Shown one piece after another: positions 32,504-41,411 of a stretch of DNA of 64,000 bases. Below the pieces are notes generated by a model. That model searched no databases, was not told the origin of the DNA, and was given only the letters and a program-made list of their open reading frames with translations. Origin of the DNA: CAZHVS01 sp964536015. Lineage in GTDB: Bacteria > Bacteroidota > Ignavibacteria > Ignavibacteriales > Ignavibacteriaceae. Position 1 is the stretch's first letter. Each line of letters starts with the position of its first letter. Both the position numbers and the translations under genes were made by a program. The DNA is taken from the NCBI GenBank assembly GCA_964536015.1, contig CAZHVS010000003.1, positions 1 through 64,000 of the forward strand, read 5' to 3'.

Positions 32504-33223
32504 TTAATTTTCTAACAACCCATTCAAATCCATTTCAATTTCTTCTTCACAAAAAAAAGGTTCTCCGTATTCTTTCCCTATCTTAAATCCATATGTTTGT
32601 GCTCTTGATTCAATAAGTTTTATAAAACCTGGTTGACTTATAAAAGTCTCTGGTTCAGTACTGCGAGGATCAAAAAATTGTGTTGCAAAAGCTCTGACAG
32701 CTTTCATCTTTATTTCAAAAGTTTCACTTATATCCACAATAAACGAAGGCTTAAAGCTGTATGTCTGCATATAATAAAAAAGTTTCTTTGGTCGGTATGC
32801 TTCCTGTTGAGTTTCTTTATCAAAAGTCTTAATTTTTGGTAGTCCCGAAAAAAAATACGCTCGCTTAGCAAGTCTGCTTACAGATATATGATCAGGATGT
32901 CTATCATTAAAATAAGGAGCGAAAATAATTTTAGGTTTGAACTTTCGTAGTGCAAGAATTACTTTCATTAAATTTTCTTTATTAACAGTAACTTCACCAT
33001 CAGGTATGTACAAGTTTTCTCTTACAGCAACTTTTAAGGCAATGGCTGCCTGGAAGGCTTCTTTTTGGCGAGTTTCCGCGGAACCGCGTGTGCCAAGTTC
33101 TCCTTTAGTCAGATCAATTATTCCAACTTTAAAATTATTTTTTGTAAATTTAGCAATCGTCCCGCCCATCGATAATTCAGCATCATCCGGATGAGCAGCA
33201 AAAACAAGTACATCAAGGTTCAT
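32504..33223 (-). CDS. bshB1: BshB1-type GlcNAc-malate deacetylase (bacillithiol synthesis), LmbE family
   Basis: Zinc-dependent deacetylase of the PIG-L/LmbE family, 239 residues. The metal motif AHPDDAELSMGG is at 10-21, followed by LTKGELGTRGSAETRQKEA, which is the BshB1 subtype pattern, then the second metal motif DRHPDHISVSRL near 127. In bacillithiol synthesis it removes the acetyl group from GlcNAc-malate between BshA and BshC, neither of which is in the window. Divergent from anmK, with a 144-bp shared upstream region. Confidence 0.88.
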   Translation of the reverse strand: MNLDVLVFAAHPDDAELSMGGTIAKFTKNNFKVGIIDLTKGELGTRGSAETRQKEAFQAAIALKVAVRENLYIPDGEVTVNKENLMKVILALRKFKPKIIFAPYFNDRHPDHISVSRLAKRAYFFSGLPKIKTFDKETQQEAYRPKKLFYYMQTYSFKPSFIVDISETFEIKMKAVRAFATQFFDPRSTEPETFISQPGFIKLIESRAQTYGFKIGKEYGEPFFCEEEIEMDLNGLLEN

Positions 33224-33367
33224 AGTAAAATATTTTTTGTGAAAGTCTATTGCAAGATAATATTCATGAAAGAGAATTGGAAACTCGTAAATATTTTTTT
33301 AATCTTTTAGGTTAAATAACTTCTTTCACACTTTCAAACTTTATCTTATTTTGAAATAAAAAAAATT

Positions 33368-34558
33368 ATGTCTATTGAAAAACTTTCTGCAATAAGTAAA
33401 AAGAAAAAGAAACTTGTTATTGGTTTAATGTCAGGAACATCCCTTGATGGCATTGATGCCGCTCTGGTAGAAATTAAGAATCAAGGTGTAAAAACTAAAG
33501 TCAGACAAATTGAATTTATATCCTTTCCATTTCCTTATGGCTTTAAAGAATTCGCAATTAGGAATTCTGAAACTGGTAAAGGTACCGTTACCGAAATTTG
33601 TCAACTAAATTTTCTAATCGCTCGTATTTATTATGATGCGATAAAGGCACTTTGTAAAAAAGCTAAAATTACATTATCTGATATTGACTTGATTGGATCA
33701 CACGGACAAACTATTCACCACCTTCCAAAAGAAGAAAAGCTATTTGGTTTTAGTACTTCATCGACTTTACAAGTAGGTGATCCATCTGTGCTTGCAAAAT
33801 TGACAGGAATTACTACAATTGGTGATTTTCGAGTTGCCGATGTTGCACTTGGTGGACAAGGAGCCCCACTTGTTCCATACTTCGATTATTTGATGTTCAG
33901 GTCTTCTAAAAATATTGCTCTTTTAAACATTGGTGGTATTTCAAATATTACAGTACTTAAAAAAAATTGCGATGCTGACGATGTAGTTGCTTTCGACACA
34001 GGTCCAGGTAATATGTTAATTGATACTTTAACAAAAAAATATTTTGCAAAAAACTATGATGAAGAAGGAGAAATAGCTCTATCAGGAAGTGTAGAAAATA
34101 CTTTACTTGAAAAACTAATGCTAAAAGATGAGTTCTTCTCATCTATGCCACCAAAGTCAACTGGCAGAGAGTATTACGGTAAAACATTTCTTAGAAAAAT
34201 TAGTAAGGATTTAAATAAATATTCTTACAAAAACCAGATAGCAACAATTACTGATTTTACGGCTTTTTGTGTTTTTTATAATTATAAAATGTTTATCCAG
34301 CATAAATCTCCAATTGATGAATTATTATTAAGTGGCGGAGGAGCATACAATAAAGCTATTGTAAAATCTCTTAAAAAATATTTCGGAAATTCTGTTTCAA
34401 TAAAAAAAATTAAAGAAGAATATTTTACTTCTGATGCTAAAGAAGCTGTTTGTTTTGCTGTACTTGCAAATGAAACCATTTCGGGTAATTGTGCAAATTT
34501 ACCATCTGTTACAGGAGCAATAAAGAAAACAATCCTTGGAAAAATATGCCTGCCTTAA
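33368..34558 (+). CDS. anmK: Anhydro-N-acetylmuramic acid kinase
   Basis: Recycles cell wall: converts 1,6-anhydro-MurNAc plus ATP to MurNAc-6-phosphate. 396 residues, near the family norm. Visible: the ATP/substrate loop GLMSGTSLDGIDAALVE near 19-35, GSHGQTIHH near 114, the middle GDFRVADVALGGQGAPLVP near 153-171 with the catalytic Asp region, and LLLSGGGAYN near 318. It overlaps the following reductase gene by 13 bases. Confidence 0.95.
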   Translation: MSIEKLSAISKKKKKLVIGLMSGTSLDGIDAALVEIKNQGVKTKVRQIEFISFPFPYGFKEFAIRNSETGKGTVTEICQLNFLIARIYYDAIKALCKKAKITLSDIDLIGSHGQTIHHLPKEEKLFGFSTSSTLQVGDPSVLAKLTGITTIGDFRVADVALGGQGAPLVPYFDYLMFRSSKNIALLNIGGISNITVLKKNCDADDVVAFDTGPGNMLIDTLTKKYFAKNYDEEGEIALSGSVENTLLEKLMLKDEFFSSMPPKSTGREYYGKTFLRKISKDLNKYSYKNQIATITDFTAFCVFYNYKMFIQHKSPIDELLLSGGGAYNKAIVKSLKKYFGNSVSIKKIKEEYFTSDAKEAVCFAVLANETISGNCANLPSVTGAIKKTILGKICLP

Positions 34559-35442
34559 ACGTGCTGCTTACAGGTGGTTCAGGATTAATTGGCCAGTATT
34601 TGAATATTGAGTTAAGCAAAAAATTTAATGTCTTATCTACATATTTACAAAACAAAAATAATTGCTCAATATTTACATCAATTAGACTGGATATAAGAGA
34701 TAAATTATCACTAACAAAAATTTTTTCCGATTTTAAACCCAATGTTGTTATACACACGGCAGCAATTTCTTCTCCAATGCTAGGTGACTCAATTTCATAT
34801 AACGATATTATAAATGTAAATGTTAAAGCTACTGAAGTAATTGCATCACTTTGTGATGAGTATAAATCAAGATTAATTTACACTTCAACCGACCTTGTAT
34901 ATGATGGCAAACAGGGTCAGATGTTGACTGAAGAGGCAAGAATTAATCCCATTACTCTCTACGCCGAGACTAAATTTCGTGGAGAGGAAAAAATAAAAAG
35001 TATCTTTGATAATTTTATAATTTTAAGAACTTCATTGATTTATGGAGTTGGATTAAATAATTCCAAATGTCATTTTCATGAGATGTTAAAAAAATTAAGA
35101 AAAGGTGAAAGTATAAATCTTTTTCATGATCAGTACCGTACACCTCTTTCTTTATTTGATTGTGCAAGAATAATTAGAGAATTGCTTAATTTGGATATAA
35201 AATCAATAATAGTCAATTTTGGCGGCAGAGAAAGAATCTCAAGGTTTGAGCTTGGTGAAAAACTTTGTGAGATTGCTAATCTCAATAAAAATTTATTAAA
35301 CAGTATTTCTATGTCAGATATTCCGAACTTTCCTTCAGTAGCAGATGTTTCAATGAATACAACAAAACTGCAATCATTTGGAATTATGCAATCTTCAATA
35401 GACGAAACAATTTCAGAAATTATTAAACAGGAAAATATTTAA
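34546..35442 (+). CDS. RmlD-like NAD(P)-dependent sugar epimerase/reductase
   Basis: Extended short-chain dehydrogenase, 298 residues from the ATG at 34546 inside the 3' end of anmK. The nucleotide-binding TGGSGLIGQYL is at about 9-19, the active site has TSTDLVYDG followed by YAETK (YxxxK, near 143), and the C-terminal half has the RmlD-type substrate segment. Closest in type to dTDP-4-dehydrorhamnose reductase, but no other rhamnose gene is nearby, so the substrate is open. Its stop overlaps the nfo start (TAATG). Confidence 0.82.
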   Translation: MPALNVLLTGGSGLIGQYLNIELSKKFNVLSTYLQNKNNCSIFTSIRLDIRDKLSLTKIFSDFKPNVVIHTAAISSPMLGDSISYNDIINVNVKATEVIASLCDEYKSRLIYTSTDLVYDGKQGQMLTEEARINPITLYAETKFRGEEKIKSIFDNFIILRTSLIYGVGLNNSKCHFHEMLKKLRKGESINLFHDQYRTPLSLFDCARIIRELLNLDIKSIIVNFGGRERISRFELGEKLCEIANLNKNLLNSISMSDIPNFPSVADVSMNTTKLQSFGIMQSSIDETISEIIKQENI

Positions 35443-36290
35443 TGGAACATCTTATTGGGGCACATGCATTTGTAAAAGGAGGAGTGTCATCAGCAATTGA
35501 AACTTCTCAAAAACTGGGATTTACTGCAATTCAAATCTTTACCAAAAATAATAATCAGTGGCATGGAAAAGATTTGACGGAAATCGAAATAAATAATTTT
35601 AAAACAAAATTAAAATCTTCAAATATCAAAATTGTTGTCTCTCATGACTCTTATCTCATTAATTTATGTGCACCCAACCAAGAGAATTTAGAAAAATCCC
35701 GCACTGCTTTTGTTGATGAAATAAAAAGATGTGAACAATTGGGGATTCCTTATCTGAATTTTCATCCCGGATCTCATGGCGGACAGGGAGAAGAATTTGG
35801 AATTGAAATAATAGCAGAATCTATTAACATAGCTCATTTCAAAACTCCTGGCTCAACAGTTTTAAGTATGCTTGAAACAACTGCAGGACAGGGCACTTCA
35901 ATTGGACATACATTTGAACAACTAAAGAAAATCATTGAGAAAGTTGAAGATAAGACTCGTATATGTGTTTGTGTTGATACAGCACATATTTTTGCTGCAG
36001 GTTATGATATTGTGAATAATTATGAAAATGTAATTAAAAATTTTGATGAAATAATTGGTCTAAATTTGCTAAAATGCTTACATATGAACGATAGCAAAAA
36101 ACCATTAGGAAGTAAAGTCGACAGACATGAACATATTGGCAAAGGTTTTATAGGTAAAGTCGGATTCAAAAATATTATGAATGATAAGAAGCTGCTTCAT
36201 ATACCAAAAATACTTGAAACTCCTAAGGGAAAAGAGCAACAAGAGGATTTAATAAATATTAAAACACTTCAAAGTCTAATAAAAAAATAA
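35442..36290 (+). CDS. nfo: Endonuclease IV (AP endonuclease)
   Basis: Repairs abasic sites by cutting the DNA backbone 5' to the lesion, using a three-zinc centre. 282 residues, normal length. The signature segments are intact: FHPGSHGG near 107, the Glu of MLETTAG, CVDTAHIFAAGYD near 178, and HMNDSKKPLGSKVDRHEHIGKG near 215. Coupled to the upstream reductase by a one-base overlap. It converges on the DUF1460 gene with only 11 bp between the stops and no clear terminator. Confidence 0.95.
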   Translation: MEHLIGAHAFVKGGVSSAIETSQKLGFTAIQIFTKNNNQWHGKDLTEIEINNFKTKLKSSNIKIVVSHDSYLINLCAPNQENLEKSRTAFVDEIKRCEQLGIPYLNFHPGSHGGQGEEFGIEIIAESINIAHFKTPGSTVLSMLETTAGQGTSIGHTFEQLKKIIEKVEDKTRICVCVDTAHIFAAGYDIVNNYENVIKNFDEIIGLNLLKCLHMNDSKKPLGSKVDRHEHIGKGFIGKVGFKNIMNDKKLLHIPKILETPKGKEQQEDLINIKTLQSLIKK

Positions 36291-36301
36291 ATTAATAAGA
36301 G

Positions 36302-37150
36302 TTACTTTGGTTCCTGTGGTCTTAAAACAATAATTCCTATGTGTTTCTTAACTCTTGCAAGATAATCTGGTAATGGAACTTCAGTAATTTGCACTTTAGC
36401 ACCAACAAGAGGAGCATGCATAAAATGAATTCTGCCATTATCCATTTTAACAGCTATTCCAACATGACCAATATCAAGTCCTTCAAGATTTGTAGTAATG
36501 GCAATCAAATCTCCGTTTTGAATTTTGTCTTCATATTGTGCAACTTTGTTATTTGGAATGTAATAGTAAGTACGTGAATTAATTTCTTCTTCCTGTTTTT
36601 TAATTATTGGAATAAATTCTGGCTGTTCACGAAGATGTTTATATTTATCAGGATTCTTTGTCATGAATCCAACTTTAAACTTAATAGGTTCTCCTCCAAT
36701 TTCTTTGCTAATATCTTTAATCAAACCTTTTGCAGTATTGTTGTAAATCCAATCTGAAAAGTAATGAAGACGTGAAGGATAGCGTTCTATTTTGCCATCG
36801 CGATAACGAACAAAAGTTAATTCATTCATATAATCATCAAATGAAGTCTTACCTTTCTTTATGCACCTTGAAAGCACCAGACAATTTTCTAAAAAAGTAG
36901 TACAATCAAGTCCGCTGAGATGAATCACAAGTTGCTCTTCTCCATCTCTTTCAATAGCAAAAGCTTCATAATCAATACTAAGAAAACTCTTTCCAATTTC
37001 TGCAATAACTTCATTAATTGGTTTTCCAGATAAATCCTTTTTAACAGCAAGTTCATATTTTGATTTACAAATTTCAATATCTGTTGAATCAAATATTTGT
37101 GCAAATGTTACATTTACTAAGACAATAATAAATAATAAAAATTTTTTCAT
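36302..37150 (-). CDS. DUF1460 amidase-like (NlpC/P60 fold) exported protein
   Basis: 282 residues with a signal peptide (MKKFLLFIIVLVNVTFAQ). The DUF1460 family has an NlpC/P60-like cysteine-peptidase fold annotated as N-acetylmuramoyl-L-alanine amidase-like. The putative catalytic Cys is in SGLDCTTFLENCL near 94, and the His in LDIGHVGIAVK near 228, followed by HFMHAPL. Probably acts on peptidoglycan fragments. Its ATG overlaps the dnaB stop (ATGA), so it is translated as the last gene of the yicC-to-dnaB operon, an odd partner for replication genes. Confidence 0.8.
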   Translation of the reverse strand: MKKFLLFIIVLVNVTFAQIFDSTDIEICKSKYELAVKKDLSGKPINEVIAEIGKSFLSIDYEAFAIERDGEEQLVIHLSGLDCTTFLENCLVLSRCIKKGKTSFDDYMNELTFVRYRDGKIERYPSRLHYFSDWIYNNTAKGLIKDISKEIGGEPIKFKVGFMTKNPDKYKHLREQPEFIPIIKKQEEEINSRTYYYIPNNKVAQYEDKIQNGDLIAITTNLEGLDIGHVGIAVKMDNGRIHFMHAPLVGAKVQITEVPLPDYLARVKKHIGIIVLRPQEPK

Positions 37151-38586
37151 ATAATATCCTCAGATACATCTAATTGAATTGAAGGAGTTGCTTCTTCTAT
37201 TCTTCTAAAGCGTTCAAGACTTTCGAAGCGTGCATATTCTTTAATAAACCTTAATCTTACATCACCTACTGGTCCATTACGTTGCTTTGCAACTATTATT
37301 TCGGCAATTCCTTCGGTTGAAGTATTATCATCAGGGAAAGATTTAATTCCATAATATTCCGGACGATTAATAAACATAACTACATCTGCGTCCTGTTCAA
37401 TAGAACCTGACTCGCGAAGGTCTGCCAGTTGTGGACGTTTGTCACTTCGTCCTTCTACTGCTCGATTTAATTGTGCGAGTGCAATTACTGGAATTTCAAG
37501 TTCTTTTGCCAGTGCTTTAAGAGACCTTGAAATAAAAGCAATTTCTCTTTCACGACTTTCTGAACTTGCGGGACCTTGAACAAGCTGGAGATAATCAATA
37601 ATTATCATACCGATTTTTTTCTCGGCTTTCAATCTTCTCGCTTTTGCTCTTATTTCAAGTATAGTTTGTGCAGGAGTATCATCAATATAAACAGGCGCTT
37701 CAATTAATTTTGAAGCGATGCGTCCAAGTTTAACTCCCTCTTCACTTGGAAGTTTTCCGGTGCGCACTTTGTGGGCATCAAGTCTTCCTTCGGCACAAAT
37801 TAATCTAATTACTAGTTGAATTGTTGCCATTTCAAGACTGAAAAACGCAATGGGAATTTTATATTGAACTGCAGCGTTTCGTGCAACCGATAAACCCAAT
37901 GCAGTCTTACCCATCGAGGGACGAGCTGCAAGAATGATTAAATCGGATTTCTGAAAACCGCCTAAAATTTCATCAAGGTCATAAAAACCAGTTGGTACTG
38001 CAAATTTTTTGTAATCTGTTGAATGTATTGCATCAATATATTCCATTGCTTCACGAACTGCACGATCCATACCCTGGTAAGATTTTTTCAGATGCTGTTC
38101 AGTAATTTCGAATATTTTTCTTTCAGCTGAATCAAGAATATCAAATGCATCATCAATTCCATCATAAGCATTTTTTGCAATATCGTGTGAAGTACTTATT
38201 AGCTCTCTCAGAATAGACTTTTCGAGAATTATTTTTGCGTGATATTCGATATTTGCAGCAGATGAGATGTTTTGTGAAAGTTTACTAATATAAACTGCTC
38301 CACCAACTTCTTCGGACTTATTCATCTTTTTCAATTCATCATAAAGAGTAACCGTATCAACAGGTTCTCCTGAATGAAATAGATTAAGCATTGCCTTGAA
38401 AATTATTTGGTGTTCTTTCAAATAAAAATCTTCTGGACGCAAAAGTTCAATAGCCTTTGGAACTGATTCTCTTTCAATTAACATTGCTCCGAGCACATTC
38501 ATTTCAATTTCTGGGGCTGATGGTGGTTTTACATCTGCAGGTAATAACTTATCTAAAATATTTTCTTGAACTTTTTTCTTTGCCAT
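37147..38586 (-). CDS. dnaB: Replicative DNA helicase
   Basis: Hexameric helicase that unwinds DNA at the replication fork. 479 residues: an N-terminal DnaB domain (about 18-125, PPSAPEIEMNVLGAMLIE), then the RecA-like motor with Walker A ARPSMGKTALGLS near 220-232, Walker B MIIIDYLQLVQGP near 325, and the DnaB motif SGSIEQDADVVMFINRPEYYG near 388. No intein and no frameshift. It starts one base after the uracil-DNA glycosylase stop and overlaps the DUF1460 start. Confidence 0.96.
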   Translation of the reverse strand: MAKKKVQENILDKLLPADVKPPSAPEIEMNVLGAMLIERESVPKAIELLRPEDFYLKEHQIIFKAMLNLFHSGEPVDTVTLYDELKKMNKSEEVGGAVYISKLSQNISSAANIEYHAKIILEKSILRELISTSHDIAKNAYDGIDDAFDILDSAERKIFEITEQHLKKSYQGMDRAVREAMEYIDAIHSTDYKKFAVPTGFYDLDEILGGFQKSDLIILAARPSMGKTALGLSVARNAAVQYKIPIAFFSLEMATIQLVIRLICAEGRLDAHKVRTGKLPSEEGVKLGRIASKLIEAPVYIDDTPAQTILEIRAKARRLKAEKKIGMIIIDYLQLVQGPASSESREREIAFISRSLKALAKELEIPVIALAQLNRAVEGRSDKRPQLADLRESGSIEQDADVVMFINRPEYYGIKSFPDDNTSTEGIAEIIVAKQRNGPVGDVRLRFIKEYARFESLERFRRIEEATPSIQLDVSEDII

Positions 38587-38587
38587 T

Positions 38588-39310
38588 TTATTTCACAATT
38601 TCATCATACATTTTACGAAAAAGTTTTACATCCTCCCAACAACCCCTCTTCCAGTTTGGATTTCTTAAAAGTGCTGCTGGATGATATGTAACTAGTGTCT
38701 TGATTCCTTTATATTCAAAAACTTTTTGTCTCATATTCGTCAATGAATCTTTCTTCTTCAATAAACCAGCTGCGGCTGTTGCCCCAAGACACATAATTAC
38801 TTTTGGTTTAATTAACTCAATCTGTTTCTCCAAATAAGGTAAACACTTATCCATTTCATCCTGTGATGGAGTACGATTACCCGGAGGTCTGCATTTTACA
38901 ATGTTTGCAATATAAACTTCATCACGTGAAAATTTTATAGCCTTTAAAATATCAGTTAATAATTTCCCTGCTCTTCCAACAAAAGGTTCACCAAGAGCAT
39001 CTTCATCTGCTCCCGGTCCCTCTCCGACAAATAAGGCATCAGCATCAGGATTTCCAACTCCAAAGACAAATTTATTTCTTGTTTTTCCTAAGGAACACTT
39101 CTGACAATTACAGATTAAATCATTCAATTCAGTTAAAGATTCTGCATTAAAAAAGTTAAAATCTTCTACTGGTTTTTGAACGTCTTCTTTAAATAAATAA
39201 TTAACTTTTTCTTCTTTCACTATAAATTTCTCTTTCAACTCAAATAGTTCATCACCAAAAATTTCTTTTTGAGCTAGAAGCACTTCTTTTACTTTTTCCT
39301 GTTGAATCAT
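38588..39310 (-). CDS. Uracil-DNA glycosylase, family 4 (iron-sulfur type)
   Basis: Removes uracil from DNA. 240 residues. Family 4 marks: iron-sulfur Cys near 67-72 (LICNCQKCSLGKTR) and a second pair, KCRPP and KCLPY, around 140 and 157; motif A GEGPGADEDALGEPFVGRAGKLL near 95; and motif B VTYHPAALLRNP near 209. An N-terminal extension of about 55 charged residues is typical of this group. Overlaps coaBC by four bases (ATGA). Confidence 0.93.
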   Translation of the reverse strand: MIQQEKVKEVLLAQKEIFGDELFELKEKFIVKEEKVNYLFKEDVQKPVEDFNFFNAESLTELNDLICNCQKCSLGKTRNKFVFGVGNPDADALFVGEGPGADEDALGEPFVGRAGKLLTDILKAIKFSRDEVYIANIVKCRPPGNRTPSQDEMDKCLPYLEKQIELIKPKVIMCLGATAAAGLLKKKDSLTNMRQKVFEYKGIKTLVTYHPAALLRNPNWKRGCWEDVKLFRKMYDEIVK

Positions 39311-40518
39311 TTTATGAGCTTATTAACTTCAGATAAAATAACATGGGCTGCTTGAAACTTGGTCTGGAGCGGGTAAGATAAAGATGGTTTTCCGTATTTA
39401 ATAATTGTAATTTTATTTGAATCATATTCGAAACCACTCTTTTCATCATTAAGTGAATTCAATACTATCAAATCAAGTTTTTTATCTTTTAACTTTTTAG
39501 TTGCATTTGCAAGTTCATTTTCGGTTTCTAGTGCAAATCCCACTTTGAAAATTCTTCTATTTTTTATAGCAGATAAAATATCCTGTGTTCGTTGTAACTG
39601 AATTGAATTAAAGTTTTCTTCTTTTTTAATTTTTTTATTTGACACAGAAACAGGAGTAAAATCAGCAACTGCAGCAGACATAATCAGCACATCATGTTTT
39701 TTTACTTCTGATTCAACATGTTCAAACATTTCTTTTGCAGAACGAACTTTTATAGTTTTTATTTCAGGATATGCTTCTATACTAGTTGGACCGGTAATTA
39801 GAGTAACATTTGCGCCCCTTAGATAAGCTGCTTTTGCAATATTAAATCCCATCTTACCGGAAGATCTATTACCAATAAATCTTACTGGATCGATGTTTTC
39901 ATAAGTTGGTCCTGCAGTCACAAGAATTTTTTTTCCTAAATAATCAGGTTTTATTCCAGATAAAATCATTTCAACAAAATCAATTATCTTCCCTATTGTA
40001 GGTAATCTTCCTTCTCCTGATAATCCACTTGCAAGAAAACCTGCTTCGGGTTTAAGAATAAAAACCTCATGAGATTTTAATTTTGAAATATTCTCTTGTG
40101 TAATAGAATTCTTGTACATATCAACGTCAGCGGTCGGACAAACAATTAATGATTTTCTTAATGCAATTGCAAGTGTTGTAAGCGCATTATCACAGAATCC
40201 ATTTGCAAGTTTTGCGATTGTATTAACAGATGCAGGTGCGACCAACATTAAATCTGCCCATAATGCAAGGTCAATATGCCAGGTTGATTGTTTAGTTCCA
40301 TCTTTTTGGGAAGGTGGAAAAGTATTTACAATTACTTCATTTTGAGAAAGTGTTGAAAGTGTTAGTGGTGTAATAAATTCAAGAGCAGAAGGAGTCATAA
40401 CTACTTTAACTTCTGCTCCTCTTTTAATCAACTCCCTTGTAATTAAGCAGGATTTATAAGCTGAAATACAGCCTGTAACGCCAAGTATAATTTTCTTACC
40501 GGTTAATATATCCTGCAT
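39307..40518 (-). CDS. coaBC: Bifunctional phosphopantothenoylcysteine decarboxylase/phosphopantothenate-cysteine ligase
   Basis: Two coenzyme A steps in one protein, 403 residues from the ATG at 40518 (a TTG five codons earlier overlaps the rpoZ stop). The N-terminal CoaC flavoprotein half has GVTGCISAYKS, the FMN motif PASVNT and the variant VDMYKN segment. The C-terminal CoaB half has the ligase signature LVTAGPTYENIDPVRFIGNRSSGKMG near 190. In E. coli CoaC a Cys in the ACGxxGxGR loop is catalytic; here the matching segment reads LASGLSGEGR with Ser. I believe related phyla share this, so loss of activity is not implied. Confidence 0.92.
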   Translation of the reverse strand: MQDILTGKKIILGVTGCISAYKSCLITRELIKRGAEVKVVMTPSALEFITPLTLSTLSQNEVIVNTFPPSQKDGTKQSTWHIDLALWADLMLVAPASVNTIAKLANGFCDNALTTLAIALRKSLIVCPTADVDMYKNSITQENISKLKSHEVFILKPEAGFLASGLSGEGRLPTIGKIIDFVEMILSGIKPDYLGKKILVTAGPTYENIDPVRFIGNRSSGKMGFNIAKAAYLRGANVTLITGPTSIEAYPEIKTIKVRSAKEMFEHVESEVKKHDVLIMSAAVADFTPVSVSNKKIKKEENFNSIQLQRTQDILSAIKNRRIFKVGFALETENELANATKKLKDKKLDLIVLNSLNDEKSGFEYDSNKITIIKYGKPSLSYPLQTKFQAAHVILSEVNKLIK

Positions 40519-40529
40519 CGCTGAATCAC

Positions 40530-40832
40530 TCAACCTTTATTTCTGTACTCGAATTCGAATTGTTTACTAAGTAATTCCTGCAAAGCAGCATTTTGAGGTT
40601 TTGGTTTTTTTTCGAATTCTAAAGAAATTTTCATTTGCTGCGGGTTATCAAAATCTTCACCATCATCATCGCTCTGTGCAGCGTTTTGCACAGTTGATAC
40701 CAGCATATTATAATCTAATTTTCTTTCATCATTTATTTGTCTTGCTCTTTTTGCTGAAGCAATAATAGCTTCATAAATATTTGCAGCTACATTATCTATT
40801 TCACGCAAATCAATTGGTTGTAAGCCATTCAT
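40530..40832 (-). CDS. rpoZ: RNA polymerase omega subunit (Rpb6-like)
   Basis: 100 residues. The helical core IDLREIDNVAANIYEAIIASAKRARQIN matches the omega/Rpb6 fold that clamps the beta' C-terminus and aids polymerase assembly. The acidic middle (SDDDGEDFDNP) and the C-terminal segment, unlike E. coli omega, are typical of the Bacteroidetes/Chlorobi version. Position between gmk and coaBC supports the call, since gmk-rpoZ-coaBC is a widely conserved order. Confidence 0.88.
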   Translation of the reverse strand: MNGLQPIDLREIDNVAANIYEAIIASAKRARQINDERKLDYNMLVSTVQNAAQSDDDGEDFDNPQQMKISLEFEKKPKPQNAALQELLSKQFEFEYRNKG

Positions 40833-40844
40833 TTTATTCTACTC

Positions 40845-41411
40845 CTAAATTATTTTTTTTATTAAATTTTTCAATTCTTCTATTGCATCGTTAAGGTTAT
40901 TATTCATTACAAAATAATCAAATTTATCCTTCATACTCAATTCCATTTTTGCACGCTCAATTCTTTTATGCAGATCTTCTTCACTTTCAGTTTTGCGATT
41001 TTTCAATCTTCTAATTAACTCTTCCCAGCTTGGAGGGACAATATAAATTAAAGCTGCAGACGGATAATTCTTTTTAATTGATAACGCACCTTTTACATCA
41101 AGTTCTAGCAACACACTTTTACCTTTGGTGATGTTTTCTTCAAGAAATTTTTTTAATGTACCATAATAGTAATCATAAAATTTTTGCCATTCTGCAAATT
41201 CATTATTTTCAATTTTTTTTTTAAAGTCTTCTTCAGAAATAAAAAAATAGTCGACACCATTCTCTTCAGAATCTCTTTTTCTCCTAGTAGTAGCTGAAAT
41301 AGAATAAACAATCCCCGGAAATTCTTTTAAAACAGATTTCAGGATTGTAGTTTTTCCGCTTCCACTTGGAGCAGAAATTACAAGTATTTTTCCATATACC
41401 GAATTCATCAT
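40845..41411 (-). CDS. gmk: Guanylate kinase
   Basis: Phosphorylates GMP to GDP. 188 residues, standard size. P-loop ISAPSGSGKTTILK at 12-25, the GMP-binding TTRRKRDSEENGVDYFFI near 41, the lid and ELDVKGAL near 102, and the Arg-rich RRLKNRKTESEEDLHKRIERA near 134. Overlaps the yicC stop by four bases, in the order yicC-gmk-rpoZ seen in many bacteria. Confidence 0.96.
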   Translation of the reverse strand: MMNSVYGKILVISAPSGSGKTTILKSVLKEFPGIVYSISATTRRKRDSEENGVDYFFISEEDFKKKIENNEFAEWQKFYDYYYGTLKKFLEENITKGKSVLLELDVKGALSIKKNYPSAALIYIVPPSWEELIRRLKNRKTESEEDLHKRIERAKMELSMKDKFDYFVMNNNLNDAIEELKNLIKKII

